64,000 nucleotides of DNA, taken from assembly GCA_013368445.1 (NCBI GenBank), contig JAACJO010000001.1, positions 3,162,001-3,226,000 of the forward strand, read 5' to 3'. Position 1 is the first letter of the stretch. Every line of letters starts with the position of its first letter. The notes below the pieces were generated by a model. It had not been told where the DNA came from. It saw nothing but the letters and a program-made list of their open reading frames with translations, and searched no databases. Source of the stretch: Leucocoprinus leucothites. Taxonomy: Eukaryota > Basidiomycota > Agaricomycetes > Agaricales > Agaricaceae. Made by a program: the position numbers and the translations under genes. Positions 35,201 to 47,763 of this stretch are shown here, in pieces.

Positions 35201-36801
35201 TGCGATTCAGTTTGTACTCGGGTTGCGCCTCCTTCTGGCCAAATCAGCACCCCTACTTATACTCACCTATGTCGTTAACTAACTGTGCAACGGGCCTTTG
35301 AGCCATTGCCGTGAGGAACTCGCTGAAGAATCTTCCGGATTTCAGGCGCCGACTTTTTGCGCTGTTGTCCATCTGCCTTCTCCATTTCCCATGGACACCG
35401 ACTGCAGACACCAAGTCTTTCAGGCGCCAACTTAAAATGTATTAGTGGGGACTAAACAGTTTGTGAGTGAGCATTTCTCTTCACAAGCCGTAGAGGGTGG
35501 AATAATAGTACAAACAGGGGGGGATGAGGACATTGAATTGCTCCCACCAATCGGCATTCGTGCTACCACAAGCGGATGATCGGTAGCTCGCAGTGCATTG
35601 GGGAAATGCTGTCCTGCAATTAGGGGCCCATCAAATGACTTAAGCGTCTATGACCCGGTGATGATCTCCGAATGAGGAAGCGCTGAAGAATTCGGGGGTT
35701 AACATGGGCGGGTGAGGATCAGGCCATTCGATGCCTTGTGGTCATAGACTATTCAAAAAAGATCCCTGTCAGTATTCGTTCAACGAGGAACAGAAAGCAA
35801 ACTTCATTCACCTCGACCGGAGGTGATCAAGTATCTCCGATGGTGCGTTTGACGATCGTTGTGAAGAGTATCGAACAGCAATCCCAATTTAGCCCTGCGC
35901 GCAGCGGCTGGTTGGAGTCCATATTGCATTACTAGTCACAAGAGGCAAATGAACGAGATTGATGCAAGATTCACATATAAAAGAACAGTGCGATGAAGGA
36001 TGGCGGATGTGCATCTCCGTGAAAGAAGTAGTCGATCTTTATGCCTGTGATGCATCGCCGCGGTGTTTCAATGGTCCATGGCATTAGCTCTGGAGATGTG
36101 TGTCCATCAAACAAGTGTTGTCAGAATTGTTGTTCTGCGGGCTGGCACTACGTTCATAAATGTAGCTTCCTCCGAATTCGTGGGTCGCGCGTGGTATTGC
36201 GGTAACGTTTCTCGTGCGTGTCAACCAACGACACGAACAAGAAATGAGGGCCGTCGACCGCGAAAGGACCCGTCGCCTCCATGCAGTTCTGTTTGAATGA
36301 ATTTGCTATTTGTCGTAGACTCTGTCATAGGTACAAGAAATGAAGAAAAACCCAATCTCCGAGTCCCTCAAGATCTCCCGCATCTTCATGGATATCTATT
36401 AATTAACCAAACCGAACAGCAGCAGAAAGTAAAAATACCTACTTACTCACGAGAGGCAACAAGCTGCCATTCCCAGTCGGACTGGATCACCGGTTCTTCG
36501 GCATGTTTCACATCCGATCCGTCACCAGGTAGCTTCTCGGTGGCTTTTCACTGTCGTCCTTGTCATGTATCCTACACCTGTGTTCTGGTGGCTTCACTTC
36601 AGCCTCTGCACTGTCGCAGCTACTTGCCAAAACTCCGTCTGATCTCGGCTCTCCATGATGCCAACCTTAGGCCTCACGACTACCCCAAATACAAGCGCCG
36701 CCACCGCTTGTACTCGACCCTTGACCATTTCGTTATAATAGGCAACAGCTTTTGGATGGGATAGTTGAACTAGATGCCGGGCCATACGACTCTCAGGAGG
36801 T
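35201..36801. other. Unassigned spacer
   Basis: About 1.6 kb. The forward ORF at 36297-36764 (155 aa) has no recognisable domain and ends in S/H/R-rich sequence that looks non-coding. Nothing else is supported. Confidence 0.4.
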
Positions 36802-37134
36802 CTAAAGCGTGAAATTGGGGGTGCCATGGCTTTCTACGTTAGGACTCGCAAAGCACTTCTGGCCATGAGGGGTGATTCGTCGGTAACTCCTTACCCAAGG
36901 ACGTCCATTGAAAGGATCTATGACGACACTATTCCAATGATATTGGGCCACTCGAATGATTATTCCGCCATATCCCCTGGCTCCGTGGATGATAGTCGCC
37001 AGTCCAAGAGGTTGGGCGTTCCAATGTGCGATAACACTTCCTTGTATTTGAAGGCAACTTGTGGCTCGATTCAGCTGAAACCAGTAACCTATATCTGTCC
37101 TCTCAGTTGGTGATACATAGAATGGGGAGGGCAA
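36802..37134 (-). CDS. Small hypothetical protein, uncertain
   Basis: Reverse ORF starting MPSPFYVSPTERTDIGYWF. It is open for 110 codons, and a 36-nt GTAAGG...CCAG segment near 36866-36901 could be a very short intron without changing the frame. The composition (GYGGIIIRVAQYHWNSVVI) looks more protein-like than neighbouring ORFs, but I recognise no family. It may be part of a longer gene. Confidence 0.3.
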   Translation of the reverse strand: MPSPFYVSPTERTDIGYWFQLNRATSCLQIQGSVIAHWNAQPLGLATIIHGARGYGGIIIRVAQYHWNSVVIDPFNGRPWVRSYRRITPHGQKCFASPNVESHGTPNFTL

Positions 37135-37664
37135 TCAATTGGTAAGATTCCACCGGCGAGAAGAAGGCTAATGCTTGAGCAGGAGAGGTTTGGGGTGAGT
37201 GAGCGATAATCCGTGCGAGCAAGCGGAGAACTGAGTCTGATTCACCTGAGCGAGACTGAGGAAGAAGAGAGTATTATTCACCGAAGATTCGGTTGTGTTG
37301 ATTGTAGTTCAACTCTTGAGACATCACGTGAATTAGCCCTGAATGTTTGAACTGTCCAATCCAACAGAAAGTACCGAAAAACCACTTTTCTTTACTAGCC
37401 AAGAATAAATATATCAAAAATTATCGCATCCGACTATACCGTGCAGTACGCATAAGTAATAGGTAAAAACGACCAAACCCACAACACAACAAACAATAAT
37501 CGAAAACGTGCAACTAAACAAGCTGTCCTTGGTGGCAAAAAAGCAGAGGCAAGACGGATAGCCGAACCGAGAATACGAGACTTAACAAGCTCACGTTCGT
37601 TTTTTTTTTTGGCCGATCCTCCCCGAGCATAAAGTACGCAGACAAGAGCCAGAACAAACTACTC
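37135..37664. other. 3' flank of the PMT gene
   Basis: No gene seen. A poly-T run lies near 37599-37609. Confidence 0.5.
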
Positions 37665-40600
37665 TCACTCATCCGAATCGTCTCCAAAAAGCTCCTCAGC
37701 AGCCTTCTCTCTCGCTTCTCCAGCCTCATCGTGTGGTCCCATCGGTATCTCAAGACCTTGTCCTTGTTGCCCCTCCTCCGGCTGTTTCTCCGTCTGAGGT
37801 TTCACATCTCCCGCTGGCGGTTGAGCCTCGGCTCCATCCCCATCCTCAGGCTTCGTTTCCACCTTCTTCTGCGTCGTCGTACCCGACCCAGTACCAGTCC
37901 CACCATTCAACCCTCTCGCGACAGTCGCCTGATCATCATTCTTCTCCTCCTTCCCACCTTTCTTCTCAGTTACCGCACTAACCTCAGTTCCATCGCCCTT
38001 ACCCTCGCCAACAATAGTTGCAGTAACAGGAACATTAACCGAGCTAATCTCTTTGTCCTTCCCCTCCTTTTCAGGAGGTCGAACAGCGAGCGTGTCACTC
38101 TTCACCTCATCCTCCACCTTGGCGAAAACATCCCTCCCAGGCTCTGGCCTACCGGGATCAATAGTCGTGTTAACGTCCTCGTCTACATTGACGGGAGGTT
38201 GGTCGTTCGCATTGTCTACGGGAGCGGCAGCTTGACCCTGATGTTTTCCATGGTTAGAGTTCCCATTTTGTTGGACGTTAGCTTGTGCGACTTTGGGGTC
38301 TACTTGCAGAGCACCTGGACCACCCCGGCCTCCTGCAACTGGTCCTTCATTCCCATTCCCAGGAACGGCGAGCGCCGGAGAGGTGCCAACGCCAAAGTCT
38401 TTGGTAGGTATGATCGATGGAGACGCGTATTCGGAGTACTATACCAACACCGACAACCCATCAGCACTGCTCCGCCGTAAAGAGAGCGAGAAAAGAAAAG
38501 GAGCGCACATCATTGTAAAAATCAACACACGAGAAATCCCAGCTCTTCAACCACCTCGCGTTCTCACACTTCGGCCTCGTCCACTCAGTCCCATAAACCA
38601 ACGGCGCAAAATGTTGGAAATTCCATATTGCCAATATAACCAACACTCCAGCAACCTGCAACCTCACTCTCGGCCTCAACGTGCTCGTAACCAAATCAAA
38701 CACCGCGCAATAGAGGAGGATCGCGAAATAAAGTGCGGGGAAGTAGTGGTGCAGGAAGAGTTGACGAGCCATGAGGAAGAAGGGGAAGTAGTGCAGAGAC
38801 CAGCCGATGAACAGGAAGCCGCAGAGCGCGTCGTATTTTACGACTTTTGCTGTTGGGGGAAGAAGTCTGAGTTAGGGACAGAGGTGAAGGAGAGAAAGGT
38901 GACGTACTGTTGTCAAAGTCCCTGAAACCGCGTTTTTGACGGAGGATGAGGAGACCACGGACGAGTGCGTAGAGGCCGACAGCGAGTGTGCTTGACCACC
39001 AGATCATCGGGTTGCCCATGAGATAAATCTGCTTGTGATCTTTCACCCAAAAGTTCTAGAACACGCATTGAATGAGCACCTAGTGAAGGATGGAATGTTG
39101 GAGAGACTTACGATTCCACGACGAAGTCTAGGCCACGAATCGGGTCGAGAGTCGAACGCATGACGATCAGTCAAACCCGCATTCGTATTCCACATAACCT
39201 TCTGTAGTTCGAAGAACTTGCTGAAGAATCCAGGGAGCTTGTAATTCACTTTAGGTGCATCAGGCGGAACTAAAAAGAAAAATCAAGTCAGTCACCCTGT
39301 GCGAACGTTCAAGCCAACTACGAAACTCACGCTGAGGATGTTCCGAAGTCTCGATATACCACAACGAATTCTCCTTCACCGCATTCTTATTACACGTCAC
39401 CTCCTGCTGCTCATACCCCCACTCCGGCAACTTAACCTTATGCGAGAACAAATAACACCCCGTCAACATATGCCTCAACCTAAACTTTGTCCTCAGCGTC
39501 CTCAACCTCTTAAAACTCTCGATATCTCTCGTATCTCCCTCCGCCAACTCGACAATCCAATCATCATTCGCATCACCCACGAATCCGGGTGCACCGTAGC
39601 CAGAAACTTCGTTTTGGAAGTCGACGTCGGATACGGGAGGACGGATGTCGTGTGAGTGAAGGTGTTTGCTTGTTGCGATATGGAGGAGCTTGATTCGCAT
39701 GTGTGGGTGGATGTAGTGCAGGGATTCGTTTTCGTAGTCGAATTCGGGGTAACCGTCGAGTGTGGCGTTCATAATTCGCCAGTCGTTGTTCATGTCACGG
39801 TGTGGGTAAAGGGTGATTTGTTGTTCTGTATGTGGGGTTACGAATTTTAGTTGATGATAAAGTGGAGGGATGGGGGATGGGAGGAGGGAGACTTACGGTG
39901 GCTTCCGCCCGGATAGGCATGTGGATGAGAGTGGAGGTATCCGCCTTGAGTGTTAACATGTCGGATTGAAACTTGAGAGCCGAGAGCGACGTCGGCAAAG
40001 GTATCCGCCATTCCACGGCCCCCGAGTGTGTGTTGGAACTCGGAGCTCATGAAACCATCACCGTCTCCCGAGTTTTCGAGGATGAGGAAGTGAATCTGGA
40101 ACATGAACATGTAAAAGACGATAGGTATGACAATGAGGCAAATGGCTCTCGCAGTGAAATGGCGAATGAATAAGCTAGGGGTGATTCGTAGGTCACCTAG
40201 GAGATTCCATAATTGCCATAACGTGCTTACGCCGACAGTTGCAATAGTGAATAATCCAACCCACTTGCAACTGACGACAGCACCGAGGGAGAGACCGGAA
40301 AGTGCGAGCCAGGTCCACCAATTAGTGGTGAACGGCTCATGTTTGTCTTCATTGCAGAAACCGACCCAAAGGAAGACGGTGAGGGCGGTGAAGAAGATGA
40401 GAGGGGAATCTAAAAGGATGTGTCGTGATTGTGTTACGAGTCCGTTTTCGAATGTGATGAAAAGAGAAGCTAAAAGAGCGGTGGTGGCGCGACAGTCTAG
40501 AGCGCGGAGGGTGAGGTAGGCGAGTGGAACGGTTGCTACGCCCAGCATTGCAGGGACCATTCGCATCGCAACATATGGTACATGTTCGTATATCCTATGA

Positions 40601-41128
40601 TGACGGTTATCCTTGAGTAGCTGTATGGTAAAGAGTGGGGAAGTCAACCTACTTTCCAATGTCCTTGAAATCAAAATGTCCGTTGTAGCCAAAGATGAAG
40701 CCAGCGAGTGTAATGAGGAGTTTTGCGAGTGGCGGGTGTACGTCGACGAAATACTGAGTCTTGATGTATTTTGACGCAAATTTGCCAAAATGTACTTCGT
40801 CGAATCTGTCACCAAGGTCTGTCAGTATACAAGCTGCTAGCCAAAACGAGTTGACATACACTACGCTATTCGGCTTTGACAGTCGAAACAACCGCACACC
40901 ACAGGCGACAAGTACGATTAGAAACAAAAGCTTGATCTCTCCCTGGGTGAGATTCAGCCCTCCAGAGGGGAAATGCTTCGTTCTACCAGGGCCGAAGCCC
41001 TTAGAGGCGGCAGCACGCTTCTCGTCTGCGTCATGGTCCTGCCGTGGATGTGGAAAGCGTTGCTGGCCCGCATAGGCAATGCCTGGAGGAGGTGAGGCGG
41101 GGCGTCGTACCCTAACGTGGGCGGACAT
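37665..41128 (-). CDS. Protein O-mannosyltransferase (PMT family)
   Basis: ER membrane enzyme that moves mannose from dolichyl-phosphate mannose to Ser/Thr of secretory proteins. The ATG at 41126-41128 gives MSAHVRVRRPASPPPGIAYA. The first luminal loop holds the Asp-Glu catalytic motif in VVFDEVHFGKFASKY, split by an intron, then YFVDVHPPLAKLLITL. Membrane segments follow, then the MIR region (RHVNTQGGYLHSHPHAYPGG; TLYPHRDMNNDWRI; MLTGCYLFSHKVKLPEWGYE). The C-terminal membrane part includes QIYLMGNPMIWWSS and LHYFPFFLMARQLFLHHYFP. After the usual end (LKSWDFS) an intron leads into an extra tail of about 257 residues rich in Glu, Lys, Gly, Thr and Pro, ending FGDDSDE. The subfamily (PMT1, 2 or 4) was not settled. 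It is divergent from CCT2. Confidence 0.9.
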
Positions 41129-41347
41129 GGAAACTGTGGAGAGATGGAGCTGGGTTGTCGAAAGTCTTCTACGTGTCTTGTCTATATCCGGCAGTCCGAA
41201 TTTCCGCAGCCATCACATCAATCATCAATCACAGAACAGCCCGCATCAGATTTGGATTCTAATGAAGCGATCCAGAATGTGACCGTGGGAATATCTTCAT
41301 TAAATTATCGAAATCAGCGTCATCCACAACGCGTCTCCTCTTTAGCC
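41129..41347. promoter_or_regulatory. Shared intergenic region between PMT and CCT2
   Basis: The two start codons face away from each other across 219 bp, so the region must hold the promoters and 5' UTRs of both genes. No TATA box could be assigned with confidence. Confidence 0.6.
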
Positions 41348-43481
41348 ATGTCTGTCCAGATCTTCAACGACCAGGTATGTGAGGTACACTCAGAAAAATG
41401 ATACACTCTAACGACACTTAGGCGACAGAAGAAAAAGCCGAGAATGCGCGTCTCTCGTCCTTTGTCGGCGCACTCGCTCTTGGCGATCTCGTCAAATCCA
41501 CCCTCGGACCCAAGGGGATGAACAAGATCCTCCAATCCGGATCCACAGGAGAAATCAACGTCACAAACGACGGTGCAACCATCCTCAAAGCCATCCAGCT
41601 CGACAACGCAGCTGCAAAAATCCTTGTCAACATCTCAAAAGTCCAAGACGACGAAGTCGGCGATGGGACAACTTCAGTTGCAGTTCTAGCAGCAGAGTTA
41701 TTAAGGGAAGCGGAAAAGTTAATTGCGCAGAAAATTCATCCGCAGACGATTATTGAGGGGTATCGGGTTGCGAGTATTGCAGCGTTGAAGGCGTTGGAGA
41801 AGAGTGCTGTCGATCATGCGTATGTGGTGATTTGCTGCTTTCTGTGTTTGTGTCCTGATTGGACTGGGTTTAGATCTGATCCTCAACAATTCCGAAAGGA
41901 TCTGTTCAATATTGCACGGACGACACTATCATCAAAAGTCCTATCTCAGGATAAGGACTATTTTGCCAACCTCGCCGTGGATGCCGTACTACGACTCAAG
42001 GTACACCTACACCCCTTTCCTTCGCAAGCGAACCTAATCTAAGCGCGTATATCAGGGCTCGATAGATCTTGAGCACATCCAAATCATTAAAAAAGTCGGA
42101 GGCAAGCTCACAGATTCGTATCTCGATGAAGGTACGTCGTAATCGTTCTTATCTTCCACTTGTTGCTGATTTTTATCCTAGGCTTCATTCTCGACAAAAC
42201 AATCGCCGTCAACTCACCCAAGCGTCTAGAAAACTGCAAAATTCTCATCGCCAACACTTGTACGATCCCATCGATTCGATACATCGCACTTCACTGACTG
42301 ATATAATGTGAATTAGCTATGGACACAGATAAAGTCAAAGTCTTCGGCGCCCGCTTCAAAGTTGACGGAACAGGCAAACTCGCCGAACTCGAACGTGCAG
42401 AACGCGTACGTCCTCCCCCCTCCCTTTCTCTATGTACATAAATACTCACCTGGCACGCACACAGGAAAAAATGAAAGCCAAAGTCGAAGCCATCGCCGCA
42501 CATGGCATCAACGTCTTCGTCAACCGTCAACTCATCTACAACTATCCCGAATCCCTCCTCGCAGAAAAAGGAATCATGGTCATCGAACACGCAGATTTCG
42601 AAGGTGTAGAACGACTTTCATTAGTCACGGGTGGTGAGATTGCTTCGACGTTTGAGCGACCCGAGCTGGTAAAGTTGGGGAGGTGTGAGTTGATTGAGGA
42701 GGTTATGATTGGTGAGGACAAGGTATGTAAATTAATTCTGTTACAAACGTGAAAACCTGACACGCGACCTCTTATGAAGCTCCTCAAATTCTCCGGTGTC
42801 GCCGCTGGCCAAGCATGTACAGTCGTTCTCCGAGGCTCAACGAACCAAATGGTCGACGAAGCCGAACGTTCTCTCCACGACGCCCTCTCTGTCCTCTCAC
42901 AAACAGTAAAAGAAACACGTACAGTTCTAGGTGGTGGATGCTCTGAAATGCTCATGTCATGTGCTGTCGATGAGGCTGCTAAAAGTATCAAAGGTCAGTC
43001 CATTGTACCCATGGTGCGACAGAAGAGGCTAGATGACATCTGATTTGAAGGCAAACGAGCGATTGCGACTGAGTCGTTTGCAAGGGCTTTGAGACAGATT
43101 CCAGTGGTTTTGGCGGATAATGCTGGATTTGATTCGAGTGATCTCGTGGCGCGATTGAGAGCGGCGCATTGGGATGGACAGAGTGATGCTGGACTTGGTG
43201 CGTATCTCCATATTTATTGTCTTCTCTTGCTAAAACTTCGATCTATACTAGGCATGGACGAGGGAACGATCGCGTCGATGAAGACGTTGGGTGTGACGGA
43301 GAGTTATAAGTTGAAGAAGCAGGTGGTGTTGAGTGCGAGTGAAGCCGCGGAGATGATTATTCGGTGTGTCCCATCCTCCTCCTGTTTTTTTTTCTCGTTC
43401 TCCGAGTTCTGATATTGGGATTGATTTTGTAGGGTGGATGATATTTTGAGAGCTGCACCTCGTAGGCGTGAAGCTGTGTAG
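41348..43481 (+). CDS. CCT2: Chaperonin CCT/TRiC subunit beta
   Basis: Subunit of the cytosolic double-ring chaperonin that folds actin, tubulin and other proteins using ATP. Eleven exons join in one frame: 41348-41374, 41422-41819, 41874-42000, 42056-42131, 42182-42259, 42317-42405, 42465-42722, 42780-42993, 43051-43197, 43252-43363 and 43433-43481. All introns have GT...AG ends. Group II chaperonin signatures are clear: [38 protein letters not shown] (catalytic Asp), and [10 protein letters not shown]. Subunit-specific matches to CCT2 include [62 protein letters not shown] and the end [14 protein letters not shown]. Length and order are as expected for a full subunit. Confidence 0.97.
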
Positions 43482-45811
43482 AGTATTTTGGACAAGTGTT
43501 AGAGGTCTCTGACAGAATATTTCAATGATAATGTGCTTCTTTTACTGATCATCGCTGTGCTGTTTGCCATCTTGTGTTTCGGATCAAGTTTGGGTGTTGG
43601 GTGTCTGTGCAGCTAACCTTGGGTATTGTATCTCCGTATCTAGGCTAATTTCGAATCGGTATTGATGAATCCCTTTGGTGCGTTCTTTGATGTGAATCTC
43701 CTTTGATTGAGCAGAGCTCCCATTTTCTCTGTTTTTCAGCCTGGAAAAAAAATACGTAGGCTGGTTACATTCCAATCTCGAAGGCTCGCGCAATTAGTGC
43801 ACGACCTTCGGTCATCGAACGTCTTGTACAAAACTAAGTAACTCAGTTGCTCCTAATGACATGACCCTTGGCGCTATGAGACCCTCTTCTCACAGATTAT
43901 GCCTGTGCTGCCTTTGAAAAACATGGCCTTGGTAACTCAGGGTTATATTCTAAGAACATGAACTGGAGAGACAACGAGGGACAAAGGCGAAGCTTTGAAG
44001 CAGATTTGTTTGGAAGGCCATTGAGGGTTGGCAAGGGCCTTCTTATCCGGGACACCAGGCTAGCATGTATGTAGTTTCACTGAACTAAATGGGAAAATGG
44101 TGGGGTTGCTATTCATTTGTGATTTAGTTCCAAACATAGTGACCGACTCTGTATTATCGTGAGGTCCAATTATATCCACGCCAAATTCCGTTTGCGGAGG
44201 CAAGTTGCCGAGCGATCGACAAGACGAGCAAAAATGATTGGTTGACAACTCCCGCGCCCGGGTCGTTGAGGTATTTCGGCTCACTATGGTAGAAAATTTT
44301 GTGGACATGTGGATAATTTTCCCTGCCAGTGGATGGTGGCAAAACGCCACTGACATGTGTCTAGATGCCCGGTATCGCCGGGACTTCAACGTACCTGTTC
44401 TCGACCGAGCATTCGAATTCGGTTGATTGTGTTTGTCATATGGATGGGCCCTTTGCGCGTTTGTAACGCTCCAGGCCCTCAAGTGTTCTGGGATTGTGAA
44501 TACCCTGGTACGGGTCATTCTGGTCACGATGATTAGCTGTGCCTGGAACTGAAATAGAGTTCAGGATTCATGATGCGGCTGTTTTTTGGTCGTCACCCTT
44601 GAGGTGGGGGTGATAGGGAAACTAGAGTTGTCGCCCATGTCCTTAGAATCCCAAACGCAAATCTAGCTTAGGGACATCCTAAAGCTAGAAATCATCTGTC
44701 TCTGCGCTTCAGGTTTTGCATTTTCCTCTCCCTGCAGACCAGTCATATGAACAGTATACCGCAACGCACAATGCTCCACCGGTTCTACAAATTTTCGTCA
44801 TTACAACCCGAAGTGGCCTTACTGTATTTGCACCAAGGCGACGATTATCCAGGCAGGCTGACGGTTGAATTAAGTCACTGTATTCCATGAGAGCGAGAGC
44901 ACTCCTTGAAGACGATTCACTGGAGCGATACATTAATTATATGACCTCGCCCTTGACATGTCTATAACTCTCTATCATAAGTTTGTTTGATTGTCGTCAC
45001 AAAATTGAAATTACCGCATTCAATTAGGAACATTGTCAGAGGTGTGCGGATTTGCACGAATTCCGATAGTCGTGGCAGTCAGTGCTTGTAACAAGGTCGA
45101 GAGATATCAAAGGGACATCATGGAGTAATAACACTCTAAGTGTTTCTGAGAGAACAAAATATTTCTTTTATTTATTTTTTCAGCTTAAATGCTTACAAAG
45201 CCGGTGCCCGGGTGCAGAGATTTCATGAGTGATGGGAGGGGAATTTCGTGGAGTCGAGTCCACGACTCCAGGCTGATCTCCATCCTTTGCTTATTAGTGG
45301 ACGAGCCAGTCACCTGCTCCTTGCCTTCCAATGAGTGCTGCACTGGGCTTGACGGTGATAAGAAGCCTTAGAAGAATTTAAGGATTCATTGATAATCAGT
45401 AAATGAAGCCCCGGTTACGACATTTCTCATCACAACTTTGATCGACATGTCAAACACAACGTCAACCATTTCCATTTTTCCATGTCAACTTCGGACACGG
45501 GGTCGACAGCCAGTCGATACCACACGCATTCTGACAGTCGGTTGTCGTCGTCCCTTCCTCTACCTACAATACTGTAGTCTGCGTTTTTGAAAGGGGAAAA
45601 AACACGTCAAGGAATAATATAGGGCTTTGCTTGACAAACGTGTGGAGCATTGAACCTTTCCTCTCCTTTGCTTTCTCGACGCTCCTCCGCCCAGATGGCC
45701 CTCTGTTTTGCGGCTATACTTTCCTTTATCAGAACATAACATCGCAAAACTTGGTTGTTGTGCGTAGACAAGCAGGCTGTGGCAGCGCTTTGTAGTCGAC
45801 GTGGAGGAGTT
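43482..45811. other. Unassigned 2.3-kb spacer
   Basis: No gene is recognised. The reverse ORF at 44060-44527 (155 aa) is Arg/Thr/Ser-rich without a domain, and the others are short. It may hold the CCT2 3' UTR at the left and the promoter of DUF6533 gene 4 at the right. Confidence 0.45.
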
Positions 45812-47301
45812 ATGGACTTGGCGACGCTGGGACTGATCACCTACGTGGTTTGGGTTTTCTGGCTCAGCAAAGTGAGCATTTTATTGATGAAGCTTTTGTA
45901 AGCTGTACTTACGGTTCATTTGGACACCTATAGTGCTTCACCAGTGCGTTAAGCAGTTCTTTTGACTTTGCTAGGTCACGATCGCTAATGGAATCTGTCG
46001 TTGTTAAAGTTGCGAGCCTGATCATGTTGGTATGTTTATTCTCCAATACGTCCTGGCGGTGGTCATGCTGATACCTCAGCCACACAGATTTACGATTATT
46101 TATTGACTCTAGACCTTGAGGTCAAGCTTATCTGGAAGGCAGATTGGAATTTGGGTAAATTTCTGTTCCTCTTGACGAGGTACCTGCCTTTCTTTGACAC
46201 CGCCGTGGTGCTGTACTGTGAGTGTATGTGGACTTCATCTCCCAGAATGGAACCAATGTCATTCTAGATCAGTTTTCACCCGTGCATACCAGTAGACAGT
46301 GCGAGATTGCCTACCAATATAGTGCCTGTGCGTAGCAATTCCCGCCCTTGATATTACACGTGGACTGATCCAGGAGCTGTCCGGGTGTAGGGATGTTTGT
46401 AGTTGGTATGACAATAGCAGAACGTGAGTCGATGAGCAACAATCAAAATTTGTCGCTGATGGTCCGTAGTATTGCTTACTATTCGAACATGGGCGGTATG
46501 GGAAAAGGACATACGTCTCGGTGTTGCGCTATCTATCCTCTACGCAGGATTCTTGGTGGCGGAGTACGTTGCCGTGGGCTTGTACCTCAAATCCCTGACC
46601 CGTGCGTTCATTACTTCTCATTCTGGGCTTAATTGACAGTGTATACCATGAATAGATGAGGTATCGCCTTTGCAACCACTAGTTACTTGTTTCGTTAGTA
46701 ATATGAATCGGTTGCTATCTATCTGCTGGATAGTATTGATGGCCTATGATGCCGGTACGTCTCTGTAATTGCCCATAAATCAGTCCAGGAGCTCACGCGC
46801 ATCATGGCTAATGATTGATCGTCAGTTATATTCACTCTGATTGCTATCCAAGCCATACGAACTTTTCGTTTGTGGGGAAATGTACCGTTATTGCGCGTAA
46901 TCTACCAGGATGGTAAGCTAAAGTCATTTGCGGACTCAGATCGTAACCGGCTGATCCTGACACGCCTGCAGGAATTATTTATTTTGCTTATTTATTTGGT
47001 GAGGATGGTTATCACTGATCAATGACTTGGTGCAGCGGAGCTTACGACGTTTTAGGTTTATCGTTCCTCAACGCTATCATCATTCTCAAACTACCAGTCA
47101 GTCCCTTGATGGTCTCGACAACTCATCATGATATCATTAACATCTCTTCAGCTTGAATATGTCAACTTACTTTCTTTGATGGAAAGAATCGCTCACGCAC
47201 TCCTGACATGCCGTATCATCCTACACATCAGGGAACTCGATGCGAGGAATACACGACCCCGGGAGATTGAGGAAATAGCTTTGATGGATTTGACAGCTTA
47301 G
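45812..47301 (+). CDS. DUF6533-like multi-pass membrane protein 4
   Basis: Apparently intact family member on the forward strand. The proposed first exon (45812-45871, MDLATLGLITYVVWVFWLSK) is followed by a 10-nt microexon (45934-45943), a 20-nt exon (46010-46029), and then the family exon IYDYLLTLDLEVKLIWKADW, NLGKFLFLLTRYLPFFDTAV. Further exons give DQFSPVHTSRQCEIAYQYSA-like sequence, LLTIRTWAVWEKDIRLGVAL, a helix with YAGFLVAEYVAVGLYL, and then IFTLIAIQAIRTFRLWG. The C-terminal motif is MERIAHALLTCRIILHIREL, ending IEEIALMDLTA with TAG at 47299-47301. If the first exon is wrong, an in-frame ATG at 45988 is the alternative start. Function unknown. Confidence 0.8.
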
Positions 47302-47763
47302 GACGTGGCTACTTCTGGATTGGCGGCTGTGAGTGCGGGTGATCGAAATTTCACCCCTTTGGCTTGTCTTGGTGGTGGGGCCTCATGTGGGATAGCACCT
47401 TAACTCCCACATATCCTGGAATAGCTTTCCTTGAAACCCGACCCCAGCCACCCCTTTGACAGATGCGAATGGGATGATAGTGGACAGGATTGTTGATCAT
47501 CTCGCTACTGAGACCACTGTGGTCAACTCTTGGAGCCTATGCTTAAATGATGCATTTACACAGCTACTTACATTGTGTACTAGTGTAAATATACCGCAAT
47601 TCACGACTCACTGTATCATCAGTCGAACTGATGCTGACTTGTTAATCTCACCAATGACAGCCAGCGAACATCCTGTATAAAGCCTTTGAAGACTCCCAAG
47701 CCAGCAGGCCTGGCGCTCAAAACGAATTGGACATTATCATCACTACTCCACTTTCCACATCCC
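47302..47763. other. Spacer between DUF6533 genes 4 and 5
   Basis: No gene seen; it should hold the promoter of the next gene. Confidence 0.5.

Noticed and set aside
37731..38480. 249-codon forward ORF
   Set aside because: Antisense shadow of the low-complexity PMT tail; Leu/Arg/Ser-rich composition expected from that.
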